NCBI GenBank assembly: GCA_024305745.1
Contig: JAHRBS010000011.1
Location: forward strand, 496,001 to 560,000
From: Polyporus tsugae
Taxonomy: Eukaryota > Basidiomycota > Agaricomycetes > Polyporales > Polyporaceae
Direction: 5' to 3'
Length of the DNA: 64,000 bases
Numbering within the stretch: position 1 is the first letter of the stretch; each line of letters opens with the position of its first letter. Positions 1-11,000 of this stretch are shown here, in pieces. The notes below the pieces were generated by a model. That model saw nothing but the letters and a program-made list of their open reading frames with translations. It was not told the DNA's origin and did not search any database. Made by a program: the position numbers and the translations under genes.

Positions 1-186
1 ATTGGGATCCATTCCACTTGGCCAAGCACTTGCACTAGCCAGTGACCGTATTGCACGACGAACATTCAACCCCCATCCACACCCTCTCCGGCAGGGACCC
101 CTCCACAACAAACTGTTGTTCTTAACACCCCAAGTAGTCCCTCACCCGTGCCAAGTCCCTCTCCACCCTCATCGCCTGCTTCCACC

Positions 187-1023
187 ATGGCCACGCCCGC
201 TCCCTTTGATGTTTCCAAACTCCTCTCTCAAATCGCCCCTCGCGAGTACGATGGAACACTCGCGCAGGAAGGGCTTCGCTTTGTAGCTAATGCCCGCATC
301 TACTACGATCTTCTCGAGGTGCAAGGTGTTGCGCACGAGATCCGCTGGATCACAATCCTCAACAAGTTGACCAGTGGCACCACTGAGTGGGCCGGTCCAT
401 ACATCGTCACGGTGGCCAGCAGCAATGTTGCGTGGTCGGACTTTGTGGCCTTTGAAGGGTCATTCAAGGCGCACTTCTGCGCTGTGGACGATGAGGAAGC
501 GGCTGTCGCAGAACTCACCAAACTCTGCAAGGCTTCGCATCAGCTTGGCACTGTCAAGGACTATACTAGTCAGTTCAATGCCATCGCTGCTCGCATCGGG
601 TTCGGCGACGCGGACAAGCGCGAACGGTACTGCACGGCACTCCCTTACAAGATCAAGGACACCTTTGCGACCACAGCGCACGACATCTCGGACCTGGCCA
701 AGATCCAGAAAGTCGCGCTGCAGATGGACCAGCAACTTGCTGCGCGCGAGGAGGAACAGACGAAGCAATTTGGATGGAAGAAGAAGGGCGAAAAGGCAGC
801 TGCCTCTGGTTCGGGCAAGAAGAAGTTTGATGGCGAGTGCTGGAACTGCGGTGAGAAAGGACATCCCGCATTCCACTGCCCAAAGTCCAAAGTCGAGGGC
901 CAACGGGCTGCCTCTTCTTCCTCATCTGGTACCAATGAGCTCACAACACTTAAGGCCCAGCTCAAGGCAATGGAGGAGAAGATCACCGCCCTTACAGTGG
1001 TTGATAAGAAAGAGGGTTTTTGA
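187..1023 (+). CDS. Gypsy-1 Gag, nucleocapsid with CCHC zinc knuckle (left copy)
   Basis: A 278-aa Gag that would form the retrotransposon particle and bind its RNA. The start chosen is the first ATG (ATGGCCACG); the frame is open further upstream, back to a stop at 43-45, through a Pro/Ser-rich stretch, so a longer N-terminus is possible. Residues 1-190 form a helical capsid-like region. A basic Lys-rich linker precedes the zinc knuckle C-x2-C-x4-H-x4-C at about residues 218-231 (CWNCGEKGHPAFHC), and a short coiled-coil-like tail ends the protein. The frame is intact in both inverted copies, unlike pol. pol lies in another frame about 50 nt further on, now separated by the hAT. Confidence 0.85.
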   Translation: MATPAPFDVSKLLSQIAPREYDGTLAQEGLRFVANARIYYDLLEVQGVAHEIRWITILNKLTSGTTEWAGPYIVTVASSNVAWSDFVAFEGSFKAHFCAVDDEEAAVAELTKLCKASHQLGTVKDYTSQFNAIAARIGFGDADKRERYCTALPYKIKDTFATTAHDISDLAKIQKVALQMDQQLAAREEEQTKQFGWKKKGEKAAASGSGKKKFDGECWNCGEKGHPAFHCPKSKVEGQRAASSSSSGTNELTTLKAQLKAMEEKITALTVVDKKEGF

Positions 1024-1081
1024 TTAGAACTGCATTGGACGCTGCGCGTGCTGGTTACTGTAGTAATAGTTGATTTTCTGT

Positions 1082-1107
1082 ACTGGGTTTAAGGCTGAAC
1101 GTAGGTC
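1082..1107 (+). repeat. hAT left end: 8-bp target duplication plus 18-bp TIR
   Basis: ACTGGGTT at 1082-1089 is repeated at 8089-8096, directly outside the other end. The TIR TAAGGCTGAACGTAGGTC (1090-1107) is the perfect reverse complement of 8071-8088. An 8-bp target duplication is the hallmark of hAT transposition. Removing 1090-8096 would rejoin the gypsy gag-pol spacer without a gap. Confidence 0.96.
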
Positions 1108-1260
1108 CGGATCAATGTGCGAATCAACCTGGGCCGCCCCGGCGCTTAACCCGTAGGTTAGCAATCCGTAGGTTCAGGTACCCGCACCATGAATCAGTTG
1201 CGGATCTGAATCAGGGGGTCCGGAAATGGCTGACCTGCTGCAGGTCACCTAGATTTTAGA
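1100..1260. repeat. hAT left subterminal repeats
   Basis: Several copies of CCGTAGGTT, GTAGGTTCAGGT-like and GGTCACCTAGATTTTAGA-like words follow the TIR. Related words (GTAGGTT, AGGTCA, CTAGGTGACCTAGA) occur at the opposite end. Iterated subterminal motifs are known transposase-binding sites in hAT elements; binding here is inferred from density and position only. Confidence 0.6.
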
Positions 1261-1449
1261 GCATTCATTTCACACTGTTGGAAGGTGGATTGGCAGACAT
1301 AACATCATGATGATCATACATATGTACATATAACATATAGGGCATACTCGGGTACATGGGGATGGACAGGTGCGACTCGGAGAGTTGATGTTGACGGGTA
1401 CGGGGGCACTAAGCTATCGGAGGCGCTGACGAGGGCAGCTCAGGCTGTA

Positions 1450-2490
1450 TTACTCATAAACTACAAAACCCTGTGCAATGAGGGCCTCCTCCTCTGAGTC
1501 CGGGTCCAGCTCCTCCGAGCTGTCGGAGTCATATGAGTCATGACTTGAGTCAGAGTCAACAAGAGTATCGGAGTGGAGCATATTGACTGAAGAGGCAGAT
1601 CTAGCGCCATCAGCACCCGAGCGCTTATCTGAGTGGCTCGAGGAGGACGCCGCGGTGGCTGAGGTCGGTGTAGGACCCAGATACTCGTACTCAGAGAACA
1701 AATGCTGCAGGCTCAGCAGTAGTCAGAGGTGACGCGATGAGGAGACAGACAGCCTGGGCTCACCTGGGGTAAAGCCCAACACATGTCTGCTATGAGACAT
1801 GCAAGCTCGGGGGTCACACAGCGACCGCGGCCACCACAAGCAATCTTCATGAGCTCATCGGCAAAGTACAAGAATGTGTTGATGTCAATCTCCCGAGGAC
1901 CGCGCGTGACTGCGCAATATACGAGGGCGACGTGGAGGATGAGGTTCCGTGCGTGTGCGGTGGCGGCGCACACATCCGGGGACGAGGTTTGAAACCGCTG
2001 CATCCAGCGATCCCAGTAAGCGCGGGGGAAGCATCGTAGCAATCAGCAGTGGGAAGCGTCATCTGCCAGTGCAAGCAAGACATCAGTCATTGGCAAACAG
2101 CCTGCGATGGATACTACGGGAAACACAGACACATACCGTGATGACAGCTTGTGGGCTATCGAGCATGAGGACAATGAACTCGGCATGCAGGACAGACGGG
2201 TCAGAGACAGAGCGGATGAGAGGAAGGTGGATGAAGATCTGCGCGGCAGGTGGGAGAGACATAGTATTGGGGGCGAGCGGATGGTATTTGGAGGGCTGTG
2301 GAAGCAAACGGTCGAGAGTTGTGAGCTGCGTCAAAGACGGCGGGGGTTTAGACAGCACGGGCGCGAGGCGCAAGACATTGGTACGGGTAGCAGCGGGGTC
2401 GTGATCACGCCATTTGCGCGCGGAAAGCCCAGGGGAAGCAGGAGAACAAAAAGAATACGCAACGTGTTGCACTAAAGAGGGGCAAGCCAT
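1450..2490 (-). CDS. hAT-borne second gene, 280-aa protein of unknown function (left copy)
   Basis: Three exons on the minus strand give a phase-consistent protein: 2137-2490 (ATG start, 118 codons), 1764-1997 (78 codons) and 1450-1704 (84 codons plus stop TAA). Donors are GTATGT and GTGAGC; acceptors are TGCAG and CTGCAG. I do not recognise the family. The N-terminal and middle parts are helical with spaced Leu/Trp/Cys (AYSFCSP, FADELMKIACGG, LIADMCWALPQ). The last 84 residues are Ser/Asp/Glu-rich and strongly acidic, resembling an activation or protein-interaction tail. The gene diverges from the transposase and lies wholly inside the TIRs. The first acceptor is the least certain point; an alternative at about 2063 hits an early stop. 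Confidence 0.6.
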
Positions 2491-3485
2491 AAGGCTGAAG
2501 AGTCTATGTAGCCCTGAGGCTGGTGCTGCGGCTTGCGACCGCCATTTGATGTTTCCAAAGTGGGTTGTCCGCGGGTGTCTCGGTCCGAGATAATGATCTT
2601 AGCTTGTCGGAGGAGGATCAGAGGCGGGATCACGCAGAGATCGAAGGCCTGGGGGGACTAGGATGGCAGTACTGACTGAGGGAGTGACTGGGGGATGGTA
2701 CAAAGCCTGGAGGAGGAGGTTGGCAACGGTCCTCGGTTTAAACCGTCTTTTGCGCGCTCAAGTCTGCTTCTCTGTGGGGAGAACTTCTAGATGAGGACAC
2801 TGGGCAACGTCAGGGCGAGGCACCGTCGAACCACAAGAAATCCACGGTTCATTTTGTCTGTCAGTGACCTCGTTGCTTCCCCCCCACCATTTCTCTCTGA
2901 TTGCAACATGCTTGCCCTGCATGTCCCTATTACTCAAATGCTTTTGGGCGGTGTTGGTGCGTTCTGGCGTGGCTTTCGGATGCTTAGTGCAATATGTGGC
3001 CACACTGGGCACACCACCTTATGCGGCCTCGAGGTACGTTCCATTGTTATCGCCATTTGCACTTCATAACAGGTCATATTTCTTGGTCACAGGCTCTGAG
3101 ATGGAGTGCAATGTGTGCTGTCAAAGCATCAGCTGGCTTGTTTGGGGTCCGTTGGGTCGCGTCGTGACTTACCAAACAGGATATCCTGAAGGATATCATC
3201 CAGGGGCATCGGTGAGTCACTCGATTGCACCAGCGAAAGGAAGGACTCGGGGCTGACTGGTAGACAAGCCGCCCTAGCACTGGCAGGTCATCACTTTCAA
3301 GTTGATGAGGCCGAGATGTTGAAGTTCATACGAGGTGCGAGCCGTCTCGTACTACGTATAAAAGGACAGACATATGATGGTATGTCCTCAGCCCACTTCG
3401 CTGCATTTTGGCTCTCGTGTTTCTTGACTTTCAGTCCCTCTCATTCTCACCCTCTCACTCCAGCCATTTTTCTTTGCGCTACATC
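2491..3485. promoter_or_regulatory. Region between the two divergent hAT genes
   Basis: About 1 kb with no convincing coding exon, lying between the 5' ends of the second gene and the transposase. A TATA-like TATAAA occurs near 3357 (CGTATAAAAGG), about 130 bp before the transposase ATG, followed by a CT-rich tract at 3410-3470 as often found upstream of fungal start sites. It probably contains both promoters; no operator-like repeat is obvious. Confidence 0.45.
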
Positions 3486-6400
3486 ATGTCCTCCCCGGCG
3501 ACTACCCAGAAGCGTCGTTTTTCACATCGCTCGTCCGCCCAGCCTTCTGATCTTCCGCAGGAGCCGTCCAAGAAAGCCCGCGAGGGCTCAGCTGACCCTA
3601 TGCTCGAAGATGGTGAGGTGTCCGATGAGGATGTTTACATCCCGTCTGCCGATCCGGCGGCGTCCGAGATCTCTTCCGCCTCTGGTGGGGAACTCGAGGA
3701 CAACGATGGAGACAGCGACGGCATTGGGGCGATCACTGCACGCACTATGCAAGTGGCTGTGCACCACCATCCTGGCAGCCCCGCCAAGTGGGATGCTGAG
3801 GCCAAGCGAGGCCGCTACCTCGAGAAGTACGGCAAGCTCACCCCCGAGGGTGCACTCAGTAATTTCCTTTCCCCTTCTCAGCGCGCATGGGGATTCTGAC
3901 CATCTGATTTTGTAGCAAAACTCACGAAGGCCTGGCGCTCCCCCACGTACAACCATTTCAAGTTCCCCCTCATCGTCACTGACGAGGACGGGGTGATTTA
4001 TCATCGCTTTGTTTGTAAGGAGTAAGCATATTCCCAGTCCCTAATTTCTATCTGGCTCGCCCTGATTATCGTACAGCCACCCTAGCATTTATCTCGATCG
4101 TATCGCGCACGAAGACTCCACCAGTAACCTCCTCCGCCATGTCCGGACTTGCGAGCCGCCGGAGACGCCGGAGACCGAGACCCTCACGGCCTTCGCAGCG
4201 GGTACAACGTACTCGAAGGCCAAGTTCCGTTACTTGCTCGCCATCTGGTGTGCACGTCGCCACCGCCCATTTAGTGTTGTCAAGGACCCGGAATTCCGCG
4301 ACGTCATTCGTATGTTGTATGCACGTGCGGAGATCCTGTCGCACATCAGTGTCGAGCGCGAACATTCAGCACTTGCTTGAGCACGCGTGCGGGGAGCTCA
4401 TCGCCTGTCTCGTGGTATGTGGTCTCTTGTTCCCTGCCAGTGCTTCAATTGTGTGGGGCTTACCAGCTCTCTGCTGCAGGCACTGCCAGGGAAGATCCAC
4501 CTCTGCGTCGACAGGTGGACATCCCCTAACTTTATGTCCTTCCTGGGGGTTACAGCCCACTGGGGGAATGGCAGTGGACTCGAGCAGGTCACGCTCAATT
4601 TCATCAAGTACATACCTCTGGCACACCATGAGTCGATGGCGATCAGAAGCTGATTTGATTCTTGGAAGGTTGAACAAGAAACACACGGGCGTGTACCTCG
4701 CCGGGAAGCTGGCCAAGTCCCTCAAGGACTATAGCATTGACAACAAGGTTCGTCATGCCCGAATTGTACGCCATTGTGTGCGCGCATGACCTCACCGTCC
4801 CTCCGATTGCAGGTGATGGCGCTCACCTGTGACAATGTGGAGAACAATGTTACTATGATCAACGAGCTTGCAAACCTCATCCCCACCTTCCGCGGTAACA
4901 ACATGCACGTGCGTTGTTTCGGCCATGTGCTGAACCTCGTCGTTAAGGTGAGCATTTCATTTAACCCGCGCCACCGTTCATCAATGCTCACCGTTTCTAA
5001 CACACAGGCGATCCTTTCTCAATTCTCTCATACGCGCGCCTCCAAGAAGACGAAGAAGCCTTCGCGCACGGACTTTGAGGAGGTCCTCGCGGACCTGGAC
5101 AACCCCGCCGAGGATAAGTGGGAACTGTTCGAGGACTACGAAGAAGAACTAATCCCGGACAACGACGACGACGAGCACGCTGAGCAGACCGACGACGTGC
5201 GCGACGAGGCCGATGAGATGCTCATTGACGAGATCGATCAGCATCAGAGGGAGACCCTTGTCCTCAAGAAGGAGGATGTTTTGGAAGAGAAGCAGGCTCT
5301 CAAGAAGGTGATTTCATGTCAATGAGAACCCCGTTCACATACTTACAACCGCACCCAGATCATGGTTCTTTCAAGCCGCGTATTCTGCAGTCCCCAGATC
5401 CGTTCAGTCCTCGCGCGTTTGGCCAAAGACGCCGGCCTCAAGAGCCAAGTTCTGATCCGGCCCGTCCACACACGGTGGAACACCATGACACAGACCCTCG
5501 GACGTGCGCTTGACATGCAAGATGTCCTCGAGGTGCTTTGCGACATGCACCAGTTTAACCAAGCTGGTGGTGTGCACCTTCAGCGGTTCATCCTTACACG
5601 CGCGCAGTGGACCATCCTGCGGGAGCTTTATGATCTCCTCTTCATAAGTTTTTCGGCTGATCCCAATGCACTTTATATGGCTGACGTTCGAACCACCATT
5701 CTAGCCTTTCCTCTATGCCACAAACAAAATGTCGACGAACAAGCACGCGCTTGTTCATGAGGTGATTCCATACATGGATATCCTAACCGAACACCTCGTG
5801 TGCTTCAAGGACAACGCCACCCTCACACCCATGGTCCGCGCGGCCGCCGCATGGGGCATCGAGGTGATAAACCGCTACTACTCGAAGACGGACCAGAGTG
5901 TCGTCTACCGCATTGCAATGAGTCAGTCACTCCAACCCGCTCCTCTCCTCGCGCTGGGATGATTCTAACATGCGTACTTTTACACTGGCAGTCCTTCACC
6001 CAGCATACAAGACCCAATATTTCCTCGATCACGACTGGGAGCCCGAGTGGATTGATGAGGCTGTCCGTCTCATGCGCGACGAGTGGGTCAAGCACTACAA
6101 GCCTGCCGCAGCCGCAGCTACAAAGCCTAAGGAAGCCGACACTGAAGACTCAGAAGTCTCTGGTCCCTCGCGCCCCATGCGCCGTCCTGGGCACATCAGC
6201 GCACAAGCCATTGTTGACATAAGTTTACGTTGGCATAACCTCGGCCTCTGGATACTGACATGATGTACACGTCCACTGCAGAGCACTCGCAAGATGTTTG
6301 AGTCTGCATCAGCAGCGCCTTCCACTAAGGACGCCCTCAAAGAATACCTCGTGTCTGCCCCCACAAAGTCAATCAACAACCCCATTGCGTATTGGGACTT

Positions 6401-7169
6401 GCACCTCCACTCTTCCCAGAACGACCCCAGCACCGCTGCATTGGGCCGCATGGCGCTCAATTTCTTGACCATCCCTGGTACGTCACTCCCGCCCCTCTTA
6501 TGTGCTCTGCCAAGCTGATCTTATCCGTTTACAGCCACCTCTACCGATGCTGAGCGCACCTTCTCACACGGTGGCCTTACGGTCTCGCGTCTCTGTCACT
6601 CGCTGGGTGATGCGAGCATCCGCGCCAGTGCCTTGCTCGGATCCTGGGCCCATGTCCCTGGCCTTGTCACCGAGACGGACGCAGTCAAGCTTCTCAAGAC
6701 GAAGCTTCGGGAGTCGCGTGTCAAGGACGAGGATGACCACCCAGCGCGTTCCACTACGCATAGGACCACCTCAGTCGCCCCTGCCGTCAAGGTCAAGCTC
6801 GAGCCCGTCTCTGACGATGACAGCTGCTCAACTACCTCCCGCGTAGGCTCCTCAAAGGAGAAGAACAAGTCACGCACCACTTCCTCTGCCCCTAAGCCGC
6901 GCCCAGCTGTCAAGTCCAGCGCGTCGACTTCGTCTGCCTCTACTACCCGCATGTCCTCGTCATCAAAGGGCTCGTCATCAAAGGGCGCCGTGTTGCCACC
7001 TCCTGTCGTCCGGCGCAAGAGCTCAAAGGGGAAGGTCGCGGCCCCTGCACCCGATACCAGCTCGTGTCGCCCTGACAAGAAGGGCAAGCGTGCTGCGCGC
7101 ACCCCCATCTCTGATGCGCAGGAGGTCCTGGAGATCTCGTCCAACGAGCCTGAATCTGAGGACGAGTAG
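3486..7169 (+). pseudogene. hAT transposase, 12 exons, 1-bp insertion in exon 3 (left copy)
   Basis: Exons: 3486-3858, 3916-4021, 4077-4414, 4480-4607, 4669-4747, 4813-4947, 5008-5307, 5359-5643, 5705-5921, 5992-6218, 6282-6477, 6535-7169; phases agree throughout if the extra G at 4360 is ignored. Features in order: acidic N-terminus, a BED-like zinc-finger segment over exons 2-3 (FVCKD...LLRHVRTC), first catalytic Asp in CVDRWTSPN (exon 4), second Asp in LTCDNVENN and the CFGHVLNL motif (exon 6), an acidic insert (exon 7), an ILHPAYK motif (exon 10), the hAT dimerisation block PATSTDAERTFSHGG (exons 11-12), then a basic Ser/Lys tail. The insertion at 4360 stops translation within about 10 codons. 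Introns 8 and 10 begin ATAAGT instead of GTAAGT. Confidence 0.9.
4360..4360 (+). other. Left-copy-specific 1-bp insertion in hAT transposase
   Basis: The left copy reads GAGCGCGAACATTC; the right copy, read in the same sense, lacks one G. Only the right version keeps the reading through ERNIQHLLEH. The change post-dates the arm duplication, or is a sequencing error. Confidence 0.85.
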
Positions 7170-8070
7170 ACGACTGGTGCTCATCCTCCGGAGTTCATCA
7201 CAAGGTACGTATTTCTCATCTCTGGCCTCTGCACCGTGTCTGTGCTGTATGATATCTTGACCCCTTCACCTCTATGCCTCCTCACGACGCACGCACTATT
7301 GCCATGTCACTCTACCATCCCCTCTATGCTTAGTTTTTCCCCGCCGTTGCTGCTTCTCCTTATCTATTTGCGACCCCTGTATGCCACTCCTCCATTCGGA
7401 CTCTGCCACCCGTCTCTCTAGTACTGAGTACCGCGCAGCCTGCCCCTGTGATTTCGTTCATGTATCAGTACTATGTTGTTTGCAAATGTGACTTTATTTG
7501 TCACAATTGTTTCGTTGTGTGACTTCTGCCCATGAACATGGCGCTCGGCCTTGGCAGTGCTGCAATTGTGGGTGCTTTGACTTGGTGTTCACACAGAGCT
7601 GGATCTTGATTGGGCGGCTATGTCTCCGCCCATCACGGGCATGCCTTACTTAGACTGATACTTTGTTTCAGTGCATTTGCCATATCCCGCTCAGATGTCT
7701 CATAGCTTCAGGATCGTGATTGGGCACTTAAACACATACTGGTTCGAGTCCTGCCGAGTCCTTTGCATTATTTGTGTGTTGTACCTTAATAGTTTGAGTA
7801 TATATCAATAGCAGTTATCAAGAGGGCCTTAGAAAATGCGTGACTATATGAATAATGTGTACATACTGCCTCAAACCTACAAATTATAGGTAATAAAACA
7901 CCTGTAACCTGCAACCTGTAGCAGGTTCAGGTCAAAATCTAGGTGACCTAGATTCTATAGGTTTGGGATCTGTAGGTTTAGGTCAAATTTCAGGTCGACC
8001 TAAACAGATCCCAATCAGGGGTGAGAAATTCAGCAAACTTGTAGGTTCAGATCTGAATCATCTGTAGGTT
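7170..8070. other. hAT 3' non-coding region with subterminal repeats
   Basis: No coding exon is supported. The part after 7900 contains many AGGTT/GTAGGTT/GACCTA words in both orientations, including the near-palindrome CTAGGTGACCTAG. At 7738-7752 there is a perfect pol III B-box-like GGTTCGAGTCC without a foldable tRNA around it. Confidence 0.55.
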
Positions 8071-8096
8071 GACCTACGTTCAGCCTTAACTGGGTT
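8071..8096 (+). repeat. hAT right end: 18-bp TIR plus 8-bp target duplication
   Basis: GACCTACGTTCAGCCTTA (8071-8088) is the exact inverse of the left TIR and is followed by ACTGGGTT (8089-8096), the second copy of the target duplication. The gypsy pol frame resumes directly after it. Confidence 0.96.
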
Positions 8097-8098
8097 CG

Positions 8099-11000
8099 TT
8101 GTTTGTATATGAAGTAAATCACAATGGTCAACACTTTCATATACTGGTACAGTTAATTGGCAAGCAGCGACATAAGGACATTGTAGCTATGATAGATAGC
8201 GGTGCTACTACTAAGTTCCTACATAAACAATTCGTAGAACAGAATAGGGTTACAACAAGGAAGTTGGCAAGGCCAATTCCTCTGTACAACATCGACAGTT
8301 CAGATAACCGTGATGGTACGATCACAGAGGTTGCCATGTTGGATATGACAATCGGAGACCACAGGGAGAAGGTGGTCTTTGTAGTGACAGATATAGGAGA
8401 AGAGGATGTCATCATCGGCCTGGACTGGCTACGCAAGCACAACCCTGAAGTAGACTGGGAACGTGGCTCGCTGCGCCTGTCGAGATGTCCAGAGACATGC
8501 CCGGCTAACCAGAGAACCTCTGAACCTGTCGAGACCAAAGCGCGTGATACGGAGGTATGGCTTATAGCACACCACGGTCCTCAATGGGCAAAGAAGGTTA
8601 GGAAGGTTGGAAGGGTGTGTGCAGCCGTGATGACCGAGGAGAAGGAGGAGGATAGGCCCTGGCCGCCAGGATTCCTGCCGCGGTGGGATGGAACTGAGAC
8701 ATCTCTTCTCAATGCATGGGAGGATGGACAATGCCTTTATGGTGCTCCACAACTGTTTGCTTCAGTGACATACACATATTTGCAGCAACTCGCTGAGCAA
8801 GAGTACCAGAAGAAGGAAGTCCGCCCCGTCAAAGAGATTGTACCCGAGCACTATCACGAATACTTGCATGTGTTCTCGAAGGAGGCATCCGAACATTTGC
8901 CAGAACACGGACCCTATGACCATGCGATAGAGCTCGTGCCTGATGCAAAGATGTTCCATTTCCGTGTGTACCCCCTATTGCCCAGCGAACAAGGAGAGCT
9001 TGACAAGTTCCTCGCTGAGAACTTGGCCAAAGGCTATATTCAAGAGTCAAAGTCGCCGATGTTGTCGCCGTTCTTCTTTGTCAAGAAGAAGGATGGTAGC
9101 TTACATCCAGTCCAAGACTATCGGCGACTCAACGAGATCACCATTAAGAACTGTTACCCACTACCGTTGGTATCGGATCTGATGGATTGACTCAAGAAGG
9201 CCAAGTACTTCACAAAGCTCGATATTTGCTGGGGGTACAACAATGTGCAGGTTAAGGCTGGCGATGAGTGGAAGGCTGCCTTCGTGACCAACTGAGGGCT
9301 GTTCGAACCAAATGTCATGTTCTTTGGGCTAGCCAATTCACCCAGCACATTCTCTGCGCTCATGAACGACATCTTCAAGGACCTCATCATACTCGGCAAA
9401 GTCACTATCTACCTTGATGACATCCTCATATTCACAGACAGTCTCGAGAAACACCACACATTGGTGCGCGAGGTCCTGAAACATCTTAAGGAGAACGATC
9501 TGTTCTGCAAGCCAGAGAGAAGTGCGAGTTCGAACAACCTAAGGTGGAATACCTCGGTGTACTTGTCTCGGAGAACTGCGTAGAGATGGATCCGGTGAAG
9601 GTGAAGGGTATCGCAGATTGGCCTGTCCCTCAGAACACCACAGATGTACGGAAGTTCCGCGGTTTTGCAAACTTCTATTGGCAGTTCATAAAGGACTTTA
9701 GTGCCATCTGCAAACCCTTGGATCGCCTCACGGGCAATGCACCATGGCAATGGGGAGACAAAGAACAGTCTGTCTTTGACGAGCTCAAGCATTGCTTCAC
9801 CAAAAGCCCTGTCCTGACAATCTATGATCCAGACTGCAACACCCGCATGGAAGTCGATGCATCTGGCTTTGCTACAGGCGCGGTTCTGTCTCAGGAGGGG
9901 GAAGACGGCAAATGGCACCCCATCGCTTTTCACTCCGAGTTGATGAACGACGCTGAACACAACTATGAGATCTACGACAAGGAGATGCTTGCCATCATTT
10001 GTGCCCTGCAGACCTGGTGTCACTATCTCGAGGGTCTCCCCAGTGTGTTCGAGATCCAGTCGGACCACAAGAACCTCAAGTATTGGCACACAGCACAGAA
10101 CCTCACACGCAGGCAGGCACGATGAGCTCTCTATCTGTCATGATTCGACTTTGTCATCTCGCACAAGCCTGGGACGTCTAACGGTAGGGCCGATGCACTG
10201 TCAAGACGGTCCGACCACCAGCACGAGGATGCAGATGACAATCTCGGTCGAGTCTTGTTGCAGCCAGAATGATTCTAGGTATTGGTAGCCAAGAGAGGGC
10301 ACCTATCGGTGGTTCCAGAGAAGGCACTGCTTTGGCATATCCGCGAGTGTGGAGAACGCGAACAGGAGGTCGTGGAGGCACTCAGTAAGCTGGACAAGCT
10401 TGGACCAGCACATCTTCAGAACGACTTGGTGGACTGGAACAGCGAGCAAGGCCTGCTACTGTACCGAGGCAAAGTCTATGTCCCCAAGGACGACACACTG
10501 CATGCTGAGATTGTACGCATCCACCACGACCTCCCGCCCGCTGGACACCCTGGGCAGTCAAAGACGTTGGAGTTGGTCACGCGAAACTACTGGTAGCTGG
10601 GCATGGCAAAGTTCATTAAGGATTACGTTGAAACCTGCAACACCTGTCGCCGCAGCAAGGGTTCGCATGCCAAACCGCACGGTCCTCTTCAACCAAACGA
10701 AATCCTTGATGGCCCGGGCCAGATTGTGATGTGCGACTTCATCACTGGACTTCCAGAGGTGGATGGATACAATGCGCTTTAGCTCATTGCTGATCGGCAT
10801 GGAAAGATGATACATCTTATTCCTTGCACTGAGGAGATCGACACAGAAGGAGCTGCTGACAACTTCATCCGAGAATATTTTGTCTTCACGGGCTGCCACG
10901 GAAGATCATCTCTGATTGTGGGCCCCAGTTCTCAAGCAAGCTCTTCCGCGCCGTACTCAAGGGACTTGGCATAGAAAGTGCAATGTCCACAGCCTACCAC

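Larger units (their letters stand above)
1090..8088 (+). mobile_element. Complete two-gene hAT DNA transposon inserted in gypsy-1 (left copy)
   Basis: A 6999-bp element bounded by perfect 18-bp TIRs and 8-bp target duplications. Subterminal zones (about 1100-1260 and 7900-8070) are crowded with GTAGGTT/AGGTCA-like motifs in both orientations, typical of transposase-binding regions of hAT elements. Inside are a transposase gene on the plus strand (3486-7169) and a second three-exon gene on the minus strand (1450-2490), diverging from a shared region of about 1 kb. The transposase of this copy has a 1-bp insertion at 4360. Confidence 0.95.

Noticed and set aside
460..986. Long open stretches opposite gypsy-1 gag
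   Set aside because: Shadow frames of a GC-rich coding gene; the plus-strand reading has the zinc knuckle and Gag composition.
7690..7775. Perfect B-box-like GGTTCGAGTCC in the hAT 3' region as a tRNA gene
   Set aside because: The flanking bases cannot form a T-stem or acceptor stem, and only a weak A-box-like word lies upstream. It may be a tRNA-derived relic, but no tRNA is called.
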